From NCBI GenBank assembly GCA_963766605.1, contig CAVYAT010000005.1, positions 434,001 to 498,000 on the forward strand: a stretch of DNA of 64,000 nucleotides. Direction: 5' to 3'. The notes under the pieces were generated by a model. The model did no database searches and was not told the DNA's origin. It saw only the letters and a list, made by a program, of their open reading frames with translations. This DNA is from AC-49 sp963766605. Its GTDB lineage: Bacteria; Actinomycetota; Thermoleophilia; Solirubrobacterales; Solirubrobacteraceae. Every line of letters begins with the position of its first letter. Within the stretch, counting starts at the first letter, position 1. Below are positions 37,765 through 46,524 of this stretch, in pieces. A program made the position numbers and the translations under genes.

Positions 37765-40153
37765 GTGGCTGCGCCCCCAGGTCGCCGGCCGCGCCGCGGA
37801 TGCGCTCCATCAGCCGGTCGACCTCGTCGTCGCTCAGCGTCCGGTCCCCGGCGCGGAACTGGAGATGCAGGGCGATCGACGTCCGCCCCTCCCCCGCCTG
37901 CTCGCCCGAGTACACGTCGAAGATCTCGATGTCCTCGAGCAGCTTGCCGGCAGCCTTCTTGATCGCCGCCATCAGCTCGCCGGCGGGGGTCTGCGCCGGC
38001 AGCGACAGAGACAGGTCGCGCTTGACGGCCGGGAACGCGGCCAGGTCGGCGAAGCGCGTGACCTCGGGTGCCGCGGCGGCGACCTTGCCGAGGTCGATCG
38101 CGAACGCCGCCGCGGGCTGCTCGATGTCCCACGAGCGCGCCACGAGCGGATGCACGACGCCGACGAAGCCGAGCAGGACGTCGCCGGCCAGCACGCCGGC
38201 GGCGGCGCCCGGATGCAGGAACGGCCACGAGCGCGCGGTCACGGTCCAGTCGACGCGCAGCGTGTCGAGCACCGCGGCCAGCACGCCCTTGATCGCGAAG
38301 AAGTCCGCGCCGTCGCGCGCGGTCAGCAGGGCGGCGAGCGCGTGGTGCTCGTCGGCCAGCCGCGGGCCGGCGCCGTCGCTGTCCGCCGCGTTGCGGTACA
38401 CCCCACCGGACTCGAACAGCCCCAGGTCGCGCTGGTCGCGGGCGATGTTGTGGGCGGCGCCGTCCAGCAGCGAGCCGAGGATCGACGGGCGCATGATCGA
38501 CTGCGCCGAGCTCATCGGGTTCTCGAGCACGACGACGTCACGCATCGGCGAGTCGGGCGGCAGCCGCAGACGGTCAAGCGTCGCCGGCTCCGTGAAGCTC
38601 CAGCCGGCGACCTCGTACAGGCCACAGCCGACGAGCACGTCCTCCGCCGCGCGGCGCACCCGCTGGGGGTGGCTGAGCCGGGCGGCACGAACCGCGCGCC
38701 GCGGCGGCAGCGTCATCGGCAGCTCGTCGACGCCGTCGATCCGCGCAACCTCCTCGATCACATCGGCCTCGCGGGTGACGTCGTTGCGCCGCCAGTAGGG
38801 CACCGTCACGTCGAGGCCGTCCACGCGCGGGTCGGTGTCGAAGCCCAGCGCGTTGAGGATCGTGCGCTGGCGCTCGGCGGCAATCGGCGCGCCGAGCAGC
38901 GACTCCACGCGCCGCTCGCGCAGGCGGATGACGGCCGCCTGCGGCCCCGGACCGCCGGCGTCGATCGTGCCCGGCAGCGCCGTCGCGCCGCACAGCTCGA
39001 CCATCAGCTTCGCCGCGACCGCCTGCGCGTCGAGGCATTGCTCGGGCGCCAGGCCCTTCTCGAAGCGCCCGCTGGCCTCGCTGCGCAGCGAAAGCCGCGT
39101 CGACGTGCGGTTGATCGTCGGTCCGTCCCACGTCGCGACCTCGAGCAGGACGCGGGTCGTCGTGTCCGAGACCTCCGACCGCGCGCCGCCCATCACGCCG
39201 GCGATCGACGTCGGTCCCTGGCCGTCGTCGATCACGATGTCGGTCGAGGTCAGCGTCCGCGTCTGGCCGTCGAGCGTGTCGACCGGCTCGCCGTCATCGG
39301 CGCGGCGGATCACAAGCGTCTGGCCGTCGACGCGGTCGAGGTCGAACGCGTGCAGCGGCTGGCCGGTCAGCAGCATCACGTAGTTGGTGATGTCCACGAC
39401 GTTGGAGATCGGCCGCTGGCCGGCCGCCATCAGCCGGCCCTTGAGCCAGCGCGGCGACGGGCCGATCGTCACGTTCGTAAACGCGCGCACCGTGAACCGC
39501 GGGCACAGGTCGGGGCAGCGGACGTCGATGCTGACCCCCGCGATGCTGTCGCCTGCCGGGTGGGGATCGTTGGCCCACGGGGGCGCCTTCAGCACCGTGC
39601 CGGTCGCCGCGTGGACCTCGCGCGCGACGCCGTAGATGCCGAGGCAGTCCGGCCGGTTGGGCGTGATCTCGAGCTCGAGCACGTCGTCGGCGATCGGGAT
39701 CGCGTCGGCCAGCGGCGAGCCGACCTCGAGCATCTCGTCGAGCACCATCGTGCCCGCGTGGTCGGTGCCGATCCCGACCTCGTCCTCGGCCAGGATCATC
39801 CCGTCGGACACGACGCCGCGCAGCTTGGCCGCCTTGAGCCTCGTGCCGTCGGGCATCACCGAGCCGGGCCGCGCGACCCCGACCGTCTGTCCGGCCGCGA
39901 CGTTCGGTGCGCCGCAGACGATCTGCTTGGGCTCGCCGTCGCCGACGTCGACGATGCAGACCTTCAGGCGGTCTGCGTCGGGGTGCTGCTCGGCCGACAG
40001 GACGCGCCCGACGACGAAGTTCTCCAGCGCCGCGACGCCGTGCGTCGTCACCCGCTCGACCTCGGTCCCGGTCATCGCCAGGCGCCGCGCCAACTCCCGC
40101 GGCTCGAGATCGGTCGGGGCGTACTCGCGCAGCCAGCTCAGCGGGACCCTCAT
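37757..40153 (-). CDS. pheT: phenylalanyl-tRNA synthetase beta chain
   Basis: 798 aa, typical bacterial length. It has an N-terminal MRVPLSWLREYAP, the EMAP-like tRNA-binding domain (about 46-145; FVVGRVLSAEQHPDADRLKVC), the B3/B4 editing region (GVMGGARSEVSD..), the B5 domain and the C-terminal FDX-ACB anticodon domain (about 700-795; FPAVKRDLSLSLPAQTPAGEL). It overlaps pheS by 4 bp (ATGA) and argC by 8 bp. Confidence 0.97.
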   Translation of the reverse strand: MRVPLSWLREYAPTDLEPRELARRLAMTGTEVERVTTHGVAALENFVVGRVLSAEQHPDADRLKVCIVDVGDGEPKQIVCGAPNVAAGQTVGVARPGSVMPDGTRLKAAKLRGVVSDGMILAEDEVGIGTDHAGTMVLDEMLEVGSPLADAIPIADDVLELEITPNRPDCLGIYGVAREVHAATGTVLKAPPWANDPHPAGDSIAGVSIDVRCPDLCPRFTVRAFTNVTIGPSPRWLKGRLMAAGQRPISNVVDITNYVMLLTGQPLHAFDLDRVDGQTLVIRRADDGEPVDTLDGQTRTLTSTDIVIDDGQGPTSIAGVMGGARSEVSDTTTRVLLEVATWDGPTINRTSTRLSLRSEASGRFEKGLAPEQCLDAQAVAAKLMVELCGATALPGTIDAGGPGPQAAVIRLRERRVESLLGAPIAAERQRTILNALGFDTDPRVDGLDVTVPYWRRNDVTREADVIEEVARIDGVDELPMTLPPRRAVRAARLSHPQRVRRAAEDVLVGCGLYEVAGWSFTEPATLDRLRLPPDSPMRDVVVLENPMSSAQSIMRPSILGSLLDGAAHNIARDQRDLGLFESGGVYRNAADSDGAGPRLADEHHALAALLTARDGADFFAIKGVLAAVLDTLRVDWTVTARSWPFLHPGAAAGVLAGDVLLGFVGVVHPLVARSWDIEQPAAAFAIDLGKVAAAAPEVTRFADLAAFPAVKRDLSLSLPAQTPAGELMAAIKKAAGKLLEDIEIFDVYSGEQAGEGRTSIALHLQFRAGDRTLSDDEVDRLMERIRGAAGDLGAQPRA

Positions 40154-41214
40154 CCGAACTGCTCCAGGAAGCGCAGGTCGTTCTCGTAGTACAGCCGCAG
40201 GTCGGGGACGCCGTGCTTGAGCATCGCGACGCGCTCGATCCCGAGGCCGAAGGCGAAGCCCTGGACCTTGTCGGGGTCATAGCCGTTGTCGCGCACGAAC
40301 TCGAACAGGTTCGGGTCGACCATCCCGGCGCCGAGCACCTCGAGCCAGCCCGAGCCCCTGCACAGGTTGCAGCGCTGCCCATTGGGCAGCACACCGTCGG
40401 TGCACTGAAAGCAGCTCACGTCGACCTCGACGCTCGGCTCGGTGAACGGGAAGAAGTGCGGCCGCATGCGGATCGCCCGCTCGTCGCCGAACACCGCGCG
40501 CGCAAACGCCAGCAACGTGCCGTGCAGGTCGGCGAGCGTCACGTCCTCGTCGACGCACAGGCCCTCGATCTGGTGAAACTGCGGCGTGTGGGTGGCGTCG
40601 CTGTCGCGCCGGTAGACCCGGCCCGGGACGATGACCGCAACCGGCGGCGGTTGGGCCTCCATGATCCGCGCCTGCATCGGCGAGGTGTGCGTGCGCAGGA
40701 CGACGCGGTCGTCGCGGCCCTCCACGTAGAAGGTGTCGGTCTTGGCCGTCGACGGGTGGGTGTCGGCCGTGTTGAGCTTGGTGAAGTTGTAGGCGAAGTC
40801 CTCGACCTCGAAGCCCTCGACGACGTCGAAGCCCAGGCCGATGAACACGTCCTCGATCTCGCGCCGCGTCGCGGAGAGCAGGTGCAGGCGCCCGACGGCC
40901 CGGCGCGGACGGCCGGGCAGTGTGACGTCGACATGGTCGGCGATCAGCGCCGCGTCGAGCTCGGCCGCCTCGAGCTCGCGCCCGCGGGCCTCGATCAGCG
41001 CGTCGAGTGCCTGACGCGCCTGGTTGGCCTCGCGACCGACCTGGCCGCGCTCCTGCGGTGGCAGCTCGGCGACGCCGCGCAGCAGGTTGGGCAGCTCGGC
41101 CTTGCGGCCCAGCCAGTGCACGCGCTGCTCCTCCAGCGCGGCGACCGTCGTCGCCGCGCCGATCGCCACCTCGGCCTCCGCGCGCAGGGCTGCGATGCGA
41201 TCGACCGTGCTCAC
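40150..41214 (-). CDS. pheS: phenylalanyl-tRNA synthetase alpha chain
   Basis: Class II catalytic subunit, 354 aa. An N-terminal coiled coil (about 1-95) is followed by the catalytic domain with motif 2 PGRVYRRDSDATHTPQFHQIEGL, the zinc-knuckle insert CFQC...CNLC seen in many Gram-positive PheS proteins, GAGMVDPNLFEFV and motif 3 GFAFGLGIERVAMLKHG. GTG start overlapping the stop of the upstream methyltransferase (GTGA). Confidence 0.97.
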   Translation of the reverse strand: MSTVDRIAALRAEAEVAIGAATTVAALEEQRVHWLGRKAELPNLLRGVAELPPQERGQVGREANQARQALDALIEARGRELEAAELDAALIADHVDVTLPGRPRRAVGRLHLLSATRREIEDVFIGLGFDVVEGFEVEDFAYNFTKLNTADTHPSTAKTDTFYVEGRDDRVVLRTHTSPMQARIMEAQPPPVAVIVPGRVYRRDSDATHTPQFHQIEGLCVDEDVTLADLHGTLLAFARAVFGDERAIRMRPHFFPFTEPSVEVDVSCFQCTDGVLPNGQRCNLCRGSGWLEVLGAGMVDPNLFEFVRDNGYDPDKVQGFAFGLGIERVAMLKHGVPDLRLYYENDLRFLEQFG

Positions 41215-41873
41215 TGCGCCGGGACCCTAGTCCACTCGTAGAGGGCAACCGTTGCCGCCATCGCGGCGTTCAGCGATTCCGCGTCGATCGCGATGTGGGC
41301 GACATGGTCACACGCGCTGATCACAGCCTCGTCGAGCCCTTCACGCTCGGCGCCGACGACCAGCGTCCCGGCCGCCGGGCCGGCCAGCCGCTCGCCCTCG
41401 CGGGCGACCAGCGCAACGGTCTCGCCGGGGAGCTCGTCGACGCTCTGCGCACGGGCGATCGCGACGCCGAACACCGCGCCCATCGACGCCCGTACGGCCT
41501 TGACGCCGAACGGATCGGCAGTCCCGGGGCCGATCACGACGCTCGCCGCGCCGAAGGCCAGCGCGCCGCGCAGCACCGTGCCGACGTTGCCCGGATCGCG
41601 CACGCCCCACAGCGCGACGCACAGCGGTCCGGCGGGGGCGCTGAAGCGCTCCTCGTAGACGGCGAGCACGCGGGTCCCCGAGCCCAGCGACGAGACCTTG
41701 TCCAGCACCCCGGCTTCGATGTTGACGCCCGCCTCGAGCCTGTGGACCGGCTCCCACCCCGCCGCGTCAGCCGCGGCGACGAGGTCCTCGCCCTCGGCCA
41801 GGAAGCGTCCGTCGCGCCGGCGTGCGATCCGGCGGATGTCCTTGAGCAGTGGGTTGTGAGTGGAGGTGATCAT
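41211..41873 (-). CDS. SpoU/TrmH-family RNA 2'-O-methyltransferase
   Basis: SPOUT methyltransferase, 220 aa, encoded between rplT and pheS as in many actinobacteria. The N-terminus STHNPLLKDIRRIARRRDGRFLAEGEDLV is a substrate-binding region. The catalytic part has WGVRDPGNVGTVLRGALAFGAASVVIGP, VGAEREGL and the closing trefoil-knot IAIDAESLNAAMAATVALYEW. It probably methylates 23S rRNA (TsnR/RlmB-like). The ATG comes directly after the U-tract of a strong intrinsic terminator, leaving no room for a ribosome-binding site. Confidence 0.9.
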   Translation of the reverse strand: MITSTHNPLLKDIRRIARRRDGRFLAEGEDLVAAADAAGWEPVHRLEAGVNIEAGVLDKVSSLGSGTRVLAVYEERFSAPAGPLCVALWGVRDPGNVGTVLRGALAFGAASVVIGPGTADPFGVKAVRASMGAVFGVAIARAQSVDELPGETVALVAREGERLAGPAAGTLVVGAEREGLDEAVISACDHVAHIAIDAESLNAAMAATVALYEWTRVPAQ

Positions 41874-41877
41874 GGAA

Positions 41878-41905
41878 CGAAAAACGGGCGCCTGGTGAGG
41901 CGCCC
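41878..41905 (-). terminator. intrinsic terminator/attenuator between rplT and the methyltransferase-pheST-arg block
   Basis: On the minus strand GGGCGCC (41905-41899), loop TCACCA, GGCGCCC (41892-41886), then GTTTTTCGT. This is a perfect 7-bp GC stem with a U-tract, the clearest intrinsic terminator in the window. It starts 37 bp after the rplT stop and ends 4 bp before the methyltransferase ATG. Confidence 0.85.
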
Positions 41906-41941
41906 GCGAGAGTGATTTCGATATCGGTCTTCGGTGCCTGG

Positions 41942-42310
41942 CTAGGCAGCGGCGGCCGATATCGCCTCGCGGGCGACCTCGGCAAATCGGCGGAACGTCT
42001 CGGCGTCGCGGACGGCGATGTCGGCCAGGATCTTGCGATCCAGCTCGACGCCGGCCAGCTTCAGCCCGTGCATGAACTGCCCGTAGGACAGCTCGTTCTG
42101 ACGCGCAGCGGCGTTGATCCTTGTGATCCACAGCCGGCGGAAGTCCCGCTTGCGGTTGCGGCGATCGCGGTACGCATAGGAGTCGGCCTTCATGACCGCT
42201 TCCTTGGCCCGCTTGTAGTTCGAGTTCGCCTGCCCTCGGAAGCCCTTGGCGCGCTCGAGCGTCGCGCGGCGCTTCTTCTTGGCGTTGACGGAGCGCTTGA
42301 CCCGGGTCAT
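41942..42310 (-). CDS. rplT: 50S ribosomal protein L20
   Basis: 122 aa. Family features are TRVKRSVNAKKKRRATLERAKGFRGQANSNYKRAKEAVMKA, RDRRNRKRDFRRLWITRINAAAR, YGQFMHGLKLAGVELDRKILADIA. It binds 23S rRNA early in 50S assembly. The start overlaps the rpmI stop (ATGA). A strong terminator follows 37 bp downstream. Confidence 0.98.
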   Translation of the reverse strand: MTRVKRSVNAKKKRRATLERAKGFRGQANSNYKRAKEAVMKADSYAYRDRRNRKRDFRRLWITRINAAARQNELSYGQFMHGLKLAGVELDRKILADIAVRDAETFRRFAEVAREAISAAAA

Positions 42311-42510
42311 CCGGTCTTGCCTCCGAGCAGCTTCTTGACCCGCTTGGAGTCGTGGGGCGAGATGTCGACCGGCACGGCGAGAGCGCGCTTGTATTTCGGG
42401 GACTTCTTCTCGAGGATGTGGCTCGAGAAGGCCTTTCGGCCGGTGACCTTGCCGGTCCCGGTCACCTTGAAGCGCTTCTTGGCGCCCGAATGGGTCTTCA
42501 TCTTGGGCAT
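42307..42510 (-). CDS. rpmI: 50S ribosomal protein L35
   Basis: 67 aa, with the usual N-terminus PKMKTHSGAKKRFKVTGTGK and the C-terminal KRVKKLLGGKTG. It is coupled to rplT by a 4-bp overlap and lies 69 bp after infC. Confidence 0.98.
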   Translation of the reverse strand: MPKMKTHSGAKKRFKVTGTGKVTGRKAFSSHILEKKSPKYKRALAVPVDISPHDSKRVKKLLGGKTG

Positions 42511-42579
42511 GGCGAGGCCGGAAGTATGGCAGTTCTTCTGCGTGTGGTACGCCGGCGCCGTTGGCGACGTGGCCGCGCG

Positions 42580-43389
42580 CTAGGAGGCTTCGGCGACTGG
42601 CTGGTCCTGCGGGGCCGGGGCGTCGCCGTTGGCGGCGGGCTCGGCTTCGACCTCAACGTCGGCTTCGACCTCGGCGTCGGCTTCGACCTCGGCGTCGGCC
42701 TCGGGCTCGGCCCCGGCGGCGGCTTCGGCCCGGGCCTGGGCGTCGGCGGCGTCGAGCACCGCGTCTGCCTCGGCCAGTTCCTGGCGAGCCTCGGCCTTGG
42801 CGGCTGCGGCGGCGGCGTCGGCCTCCAGCGTTCCGGCGAGGACGGCCTTGGAGGGGCCGAGCAGCATCGTCATGTTGCGGCCCTCCTGCAGCGGGCGCTG
42901 CTCGACGGTCGCCAGCTCGGTGAGCTCCTCGGCGAGACGGTCGAGGATCATGATGCCGCGCTCAGGGTGCGCGACCTCACGGCCGCGGAACATGATCGTC
43001 ACCTTGACCTTGTCCTTGTGGCGCAGAAAGCGCTCGACATGGCCCTTCTTGGTGTCGTAGTCGTGCTGCGCGATCTTCGGCCGGAACTTGATCTCGCGGA
43101 TCGTGATCTGCTGCTGGTGCTTGCGCGCGGCCTTCTGCTTCTGGGCCTGCTCGTACTTGTACTTGGAGTAGTCGAGCACGCGGCAGACCGGCGGACGCGC
43201 GTCGGGCGCGACCTCGACGAGGTCGAGATCGCGGTCCTGGGCGTAGCGCAGCGCCTCGTTGGTCGGCTTGACGCCGATCTGCTGTCCGGTCTCGTCGATG
43301 AGACGGACCTCGGGCACACGGATGCGCTCGTTGATCCGGGTCGTGTCCCGCTCGGGCGGGCGCCGGTCAAACCTGCGAGGGACCGGCAC
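42580..43389 (-). CDS. infC: translation initiation factor IF-3 with long acidic C-terminal tail
   Basis: 269 aa from a GTG codon. The IF-3 core runs to about residue 185: RINERIRVPEVRLIDETGQQIG, the VCRVLDYSKYKYEQAQKQK linker, and the C-domain with EIKFRPKIAQHDYDTKKGHVERFL and FRGREVAHPERG. Beyond the core there is a ~75-residue Ala/Glu/Asp-rich extension (alternating AEVEADAEVEAD), absent from most IF-3. A TATGAT -10 candidate at 43458-43453 would give a ~57-nt leader. The ATC in RINER is an alternative rare start, as infC often uses unusual initiators. Confidence 0.95.
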   Translation of the reverse strand: MPVPRRFDRRPPERDTTRINERIRVPEVRLIDETGQQIGVKPTNEALRYAQDRDLDLVEVAPDARPPVCRVLDYSKYKYEQAQKQKAARKHQQQITIREIKFRPKIAQHDYDTKKGHVERFLRHKDKVKVTIMFRGREVAHPERGIMILDRLAEELTELATVEQRPLQEGRNMTMLLGPSKAVLAGTLEADAAAAAAKAEARQELAEADAVLDAADAQARAEAAAGAEPEADAEVEADAEVEADVEVEAEPAANGDAPAPQDQPVAEAS

Positions 43390-43499
43390 TAGCTGTGGGA
43401 GCGGCGCGTCAAGCGGGACGCGGCTTGATGTTCGGAACGGTCAACGCCTTGGATCATAGCCGGTAGGGGCCGTCCCCACCACCGGTTGGCCCAGACGTG

Positions 43500-45419
43500 T
43501 CACCGGGCGCCGTCCGGCAGCTCGGCGTCGATGCGCGCCGCGACCTCGTCGACGGTCGCTGAGCCGAGGTCGCCCTCGCTGTGGCGACGCAGCGAAACCG
43601 AGCCCGACTCGGCCTCGCGGTCGCCGATCACGAGCATGTACGGGATCTTCTGCGTCTCGGCCTCGCGGATCTTGCGCCCGACCGACTCGGTGCGGTCGTC
43701 GAGCTCGACCCGCACGCCGCGGGCGCGCAGCTGGTCGACCGTCGCCTGCGCCGCCTCGATGTGGCGGTCGGCGATCGGCAGCGCGATCGCCTGGACCGGC
43801 GTCAGCCACACCGGGAGCTCGCCGGCCGTGTGCTCGATCAGCAACCCGATGAAGCGCTCGAAGCTGCCGAACATCGCGCGGTGGATCATCACCGGCGTGT
43901 GCTCGGCGTTGTCGGCGCCCGTGTAGGTGAGGCCGAAGCGCTCGGGCATCAGGTAGTCGAGCTGGATCGTGCCGATCTGCCAGCCACGCCCGAGCGAGTC
44001 GGTCACGTGCAGGTCGATCTTGGGCGCGTAGAACGCCCCGTCGCCCTCGTTGACCGTGTACTCCTGATCGGCGGCGGCCAGCGCGTCGGCCAGCATCCCC
44101 TCCGTCTTGTCCCAGAAACTGTCGTCGCCGATACGGTCGTCGGGGCGCGTCGACAGCTCGACACGGGCCTCGAGGTCGAACAGGCGGTAGACGTCGAACG
44201 CGAAGCGCAGCGCCGCCGTGACCTCCTCCTGGACCTGATCCTCGCGGCAGAAGACGTGGCCGTCGTCCTGGATGAAGTGGCGGACGCGCAGGAGCCCGTG
44301 CAGCGCCCCCGACGGCTCGCGGCGGTGCAGCAGGCCGGGCTCGGCGCAGCGGTAGGGCAGGTCGCGGTAGCTCCAGCGCTGCATGCCGAACAGCTGGCAG
44401 TGGCCCGGGCAGTTCATCGGCTTGATGCCGAACTCGCGCCCCTCGTACTCGCTCAGGAAGATGTGCTCGCGGTACTTGGGGAAGTGGCCCGAGGTCTCCC
44501 ACAGATGCGACTCGTAGATCAGCGGCGTCTTGACCTCCACATATCCGCGCGAGGACTGCATCCGCCGATTCAGCGCGACGAGCTCGTTGAACAGAACGGT
44601 GCCGCGCGGCAGCCAGAAGGCCATTCCCGGCGAGACCTCGGAGAACATGAACAGCCCGAGCTGCGGCCCGAGCTTGCGATGGTCGCGGGCGCGGGCCTGC
44701 TCGAGGCGCTCGAGGTGCTCGTCGAGGTCCTTCTGGTTGAGGAACGCGGTCCCGTAGATGCGCGTCAGCTGCTGGCGGTTGGAGTCGCCCCGCCAGTAGG
44801 CGCCGGCGACCGACTGGAGCTTGAAGGCCTTGATCCGCTTGGTCGACGGCGCGTGCGGGCCGCGGCACAGGTCGGTGAACGGGCCGTTGGTGTAGAGGCC
44901 GACGTGGTCGATCCCGTCGTCGCGGATCAGGTCCTCGATCAGCTCGACCTTGTAGTCCTGGCCCTCGGCGCGGAACCGCGCCAGCGCCTCGTCGGTGCCG
45001 ACGTCGTCGCGCACGAACGGCTCGTCGGCGGCGATGTGCTTGGCCATCTCGGCCTCGATCGCCGGGAAGTCGGCGTCGGAGATCGAGACGCCGTCGGGGA
45101 ACTCGAAGTCGTAGTAGAAGCCGTCGTCGATCGCCGGGCCGATCGAGATCTTGACCCCGGGGTACAGGTCCATGACCGCGGCGGCGAGCACATGTGCCGC
45201 GTCGTGACGGATCAGCGCCAGCGCCTCGGGGCTGCGCTCGGTGACGATCTCCAGTCCCTCGCCCTCGATCAGCGGCCGCGCCAGGTCACGGACCTCGCCG
45301 TTCTGCTTGACGGCCAGCGCCGCCTTGGCCAGGCCAGGGCCGATCGCCGCCGCGGCGTCGGCGCCGGTGGCGCCGTCGGGGAGCTCGAGTGCGTTGCCGT
45401 CGGGGAGCGTGACCTGCAC
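43500..45419 (-). CDS. thrS: threonyl-tRNA synthetase
   Basis: 639 aa, GTG start. It has the N-terminal TGS domain (about 1-60), the editing domain with RHDAAHVLAAAV (HxxxH) near residue 73, and the class II core with GMAFWLPRGTVLFNELV, zinc-site MNCPGHC, HRREPSGALHGLLRVRHFIQDDGH, DRIGDDSFW, followed by the anticodon-binding domain from LLIEHTAGELPVWL. Its GTG lies 26 bp from the divergent aminotransferase ATG. Confidence 0.97.
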   Translation of the reverse strand: MQVTLPDGNALELPDGATGADAAAAIGPGLAKAALAVKQNGEVRDLARPLIEGEGLEIVTERSPEALALIRHDAAHVLAAAVMDLYPGVKISIGPAIDDGFYYDFEFPDGVSISDADFPAIEAEMAKHIAADEPFVRDDVGTDEALARFRAEGQDYKVELIEDLIRDDGIDHVGLYTNGPFTDLCRGPHAPSTKRIKAFKLQSVAGAYWRGDSNRQQLTRIYGTAFLNQKDLDEHLERLEQARARDHRKLGPQLGLFMFSEVSPGMAFWLPRGTVLFNELVALNRRMQSSRGYVEVKTPLIYESHLWETSGHFPKYREHIFLSEYEGREFGIKPMNCPGHCQLFGMQRWSYRDLPYRCAEPGLLHRREPSGALHGLLRVRHFIQDDGHVFCREDQVQEEVTAALRFAFDVYRLFDLEARVELSTRPDDRIGDDSFWDKTEGMLADALAAADQEYTVNEGDGAFYAPKIDLHVTDSLGRGWQIGTIQLDYLMPERFGLTYTGADNAEHTPVMIHRAMFGSFERFIGLLIEHTAGELPVWLTPVQAIALPIADRHIEAAQATVDQLRARGVRVELDDRTESVGRKIREAETQKIPYMLVIGDREAESGSVSLRRHSEGDLGSATVDEVAARIDAELPDGAR

Positions 45420-45445
45420 GACCCGCAGGTTATTCTCCGGCCTTC
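45420..45445. promoter_or_regulatory. compact bidirectional start region of thrS and the class V aminotransferase
   Basis: Only 26 bp separate the two divergent start codons. A single AT island (GGTTATTCTC) supplies a plus-strand -10-like TATTCT eight bases before the aminotransferase ATG and a minus-strand GAATAA about 10 bases before the thrS GTG. No Shine-Dalgarno is visible for either gene. Confidence 0.4.
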
Positions 45446-46519
45446 ATGGATGCCGCCGAGCTGCGTGCCGCGTTTCCGGTTCTTGCCGAGCACGCGTATC
45501 TGAACGCCGGAACGTTCGGCCCGCTGCCCGCCTCAGCGGCTGACGCGGCGGCCGAAGTCGCCGACGTCGCGATGGCCAAGGGACGTACGAGCGACTACTT
45601 CATGGTCTCCCGCGACGGGTACGAGCGGCTGCGCGAGGCCTACGCCGGCGTCATGGGGGCAACGGCCGACGACATCGCGGTCACGACATCGACGACCGAG
45701 GGCGTGGCGCGCGTGCTCGTCGGGCTCGACCTGCGCGCCGGAGACGAGGTCGTCACCTCGACGACCGAACACCCCGGCCTGATCGGGCCACTCGTCGCGG
45801 TCCGCGGGCGCGGAGTCGACGTCAAGGCCGTGCCACTCGCCGACATCCTCGACGCCGTCACACCGAAGACGAAGCTCGTCGCGTGCTCACACGTCGACTG
45901 GACCTCGGGTGCGACCGCGCCGGCCGAACTGGCCCAGCTCGACATCCCCGTGCTGCTCGACGGCGCCCAGGGCGCGGGCGCCGTGGCGCTCGACCCGCAG
46001 GCGCTCGGCTGCGCGTTCTACGCCGCCGCCGGCCAGAAGTGGCTGTGCGGCCCGTCCGGCACCGGCTTCCTCTACGTCGCGCCGCAGTGGCGCGAGGCGG
46101 TGGCACCGTTCGCACCGGGCTACCGCAACCTCGAGGACCCGGCGGCGGGGCTCGACGCGGTGCCCAAGTCGACGGCCGCCGCCCACGACACGTTCACGCT
46201 GAGCGCCGAGTCGGTGCTCGCCGCGCTTGCAGCCCACGATGTGCTGGCGTCGTTCGGCTGGGACCACGTCTATGAGCGGGCCACCACGCTCGCGGCGCTG
46301 CTCGCGGCACGGCTCGACGAGGCCGGCTACACCGTCGCGCCGCGCGGGGCGACGACGCTCGTCAGCTGGGAGATGGGCGAGCACAACGACGAGGTCCCGC
46401 CGCGGCTCGCCGAGCAGGGAGTCGTCGTCCGCCACCTCCCCGGCACGTCGTACGTGCGAGCGTCCGTCGGGGCCTGGAACGACGAGTCAGACCTCGACCG
46501 ACTGCTCGCCGCGCTGTAG
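45446..46519 (+). CDS. class V aminotransferase (cysteine-desulfurase/isopenicillin-epimerase-like)
   Basis: A 357-aa PLP enzyme of fold type I. Motifs are FPVLAEHAYLNAGTFGPLP at the N-terminus, TTSTTEGVARVL, STTEHPGLIGPLV, LVACSHVDWTSGA, VLLDGAQGAGAVALD and the PLP lysine in AAGQKWLCGPSGTGFLYV (about residue 195). The C-terminal VRASVGAWNDESDLDRLL is typical. It has no clear active-site Cys loop of a true IscS, so the reaction cannot be named. Candidates are selenocysteine-lyase-like or other beta-elimination enzymes. Monocistronic. Confidence 0.9.
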   Translation: MDAAELRAAFPVLAEHAYLNAGTFGPLPASAADAAAEVADVAMAKGRTSDYFMVSRDGYERLREAYAGVMGATADDIAVTTSTTEGVARVLVGLDLRAGDEVVTSTTEHPGLIGPLVAVRGRGVDVKAVPLADILDAVTPKTKLVACSHVDWTSGATAPAELAQLDIPVLLDGAQGAGAVALDPQALGCAFYAAAGQKWLCGPSGTGFLYVAPQWREAVAPFAPGYRNLEDPAAGLDAVPKSTAAAHDTFTLSAESVLAALAAHDVLASFGWDHVYERATTLAALLAARLDEAGYTVAPRGATTLVSWEMGEHNDEVPPRLAEQGVVVRHLPGTSYVRASVGAWNDESDLDRLLAAL

Positions 46520-46524
46520 GCGGC

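Noticed and set aside
42590..42750. Tandem DNA repeat of GACCTCGGCGTCGGCTTC type
   Set aside because: It is the coding DNA of the acidic IF-3 tail (A/E/D/V codons), so it is treated as a protein feature rather than a separate element.
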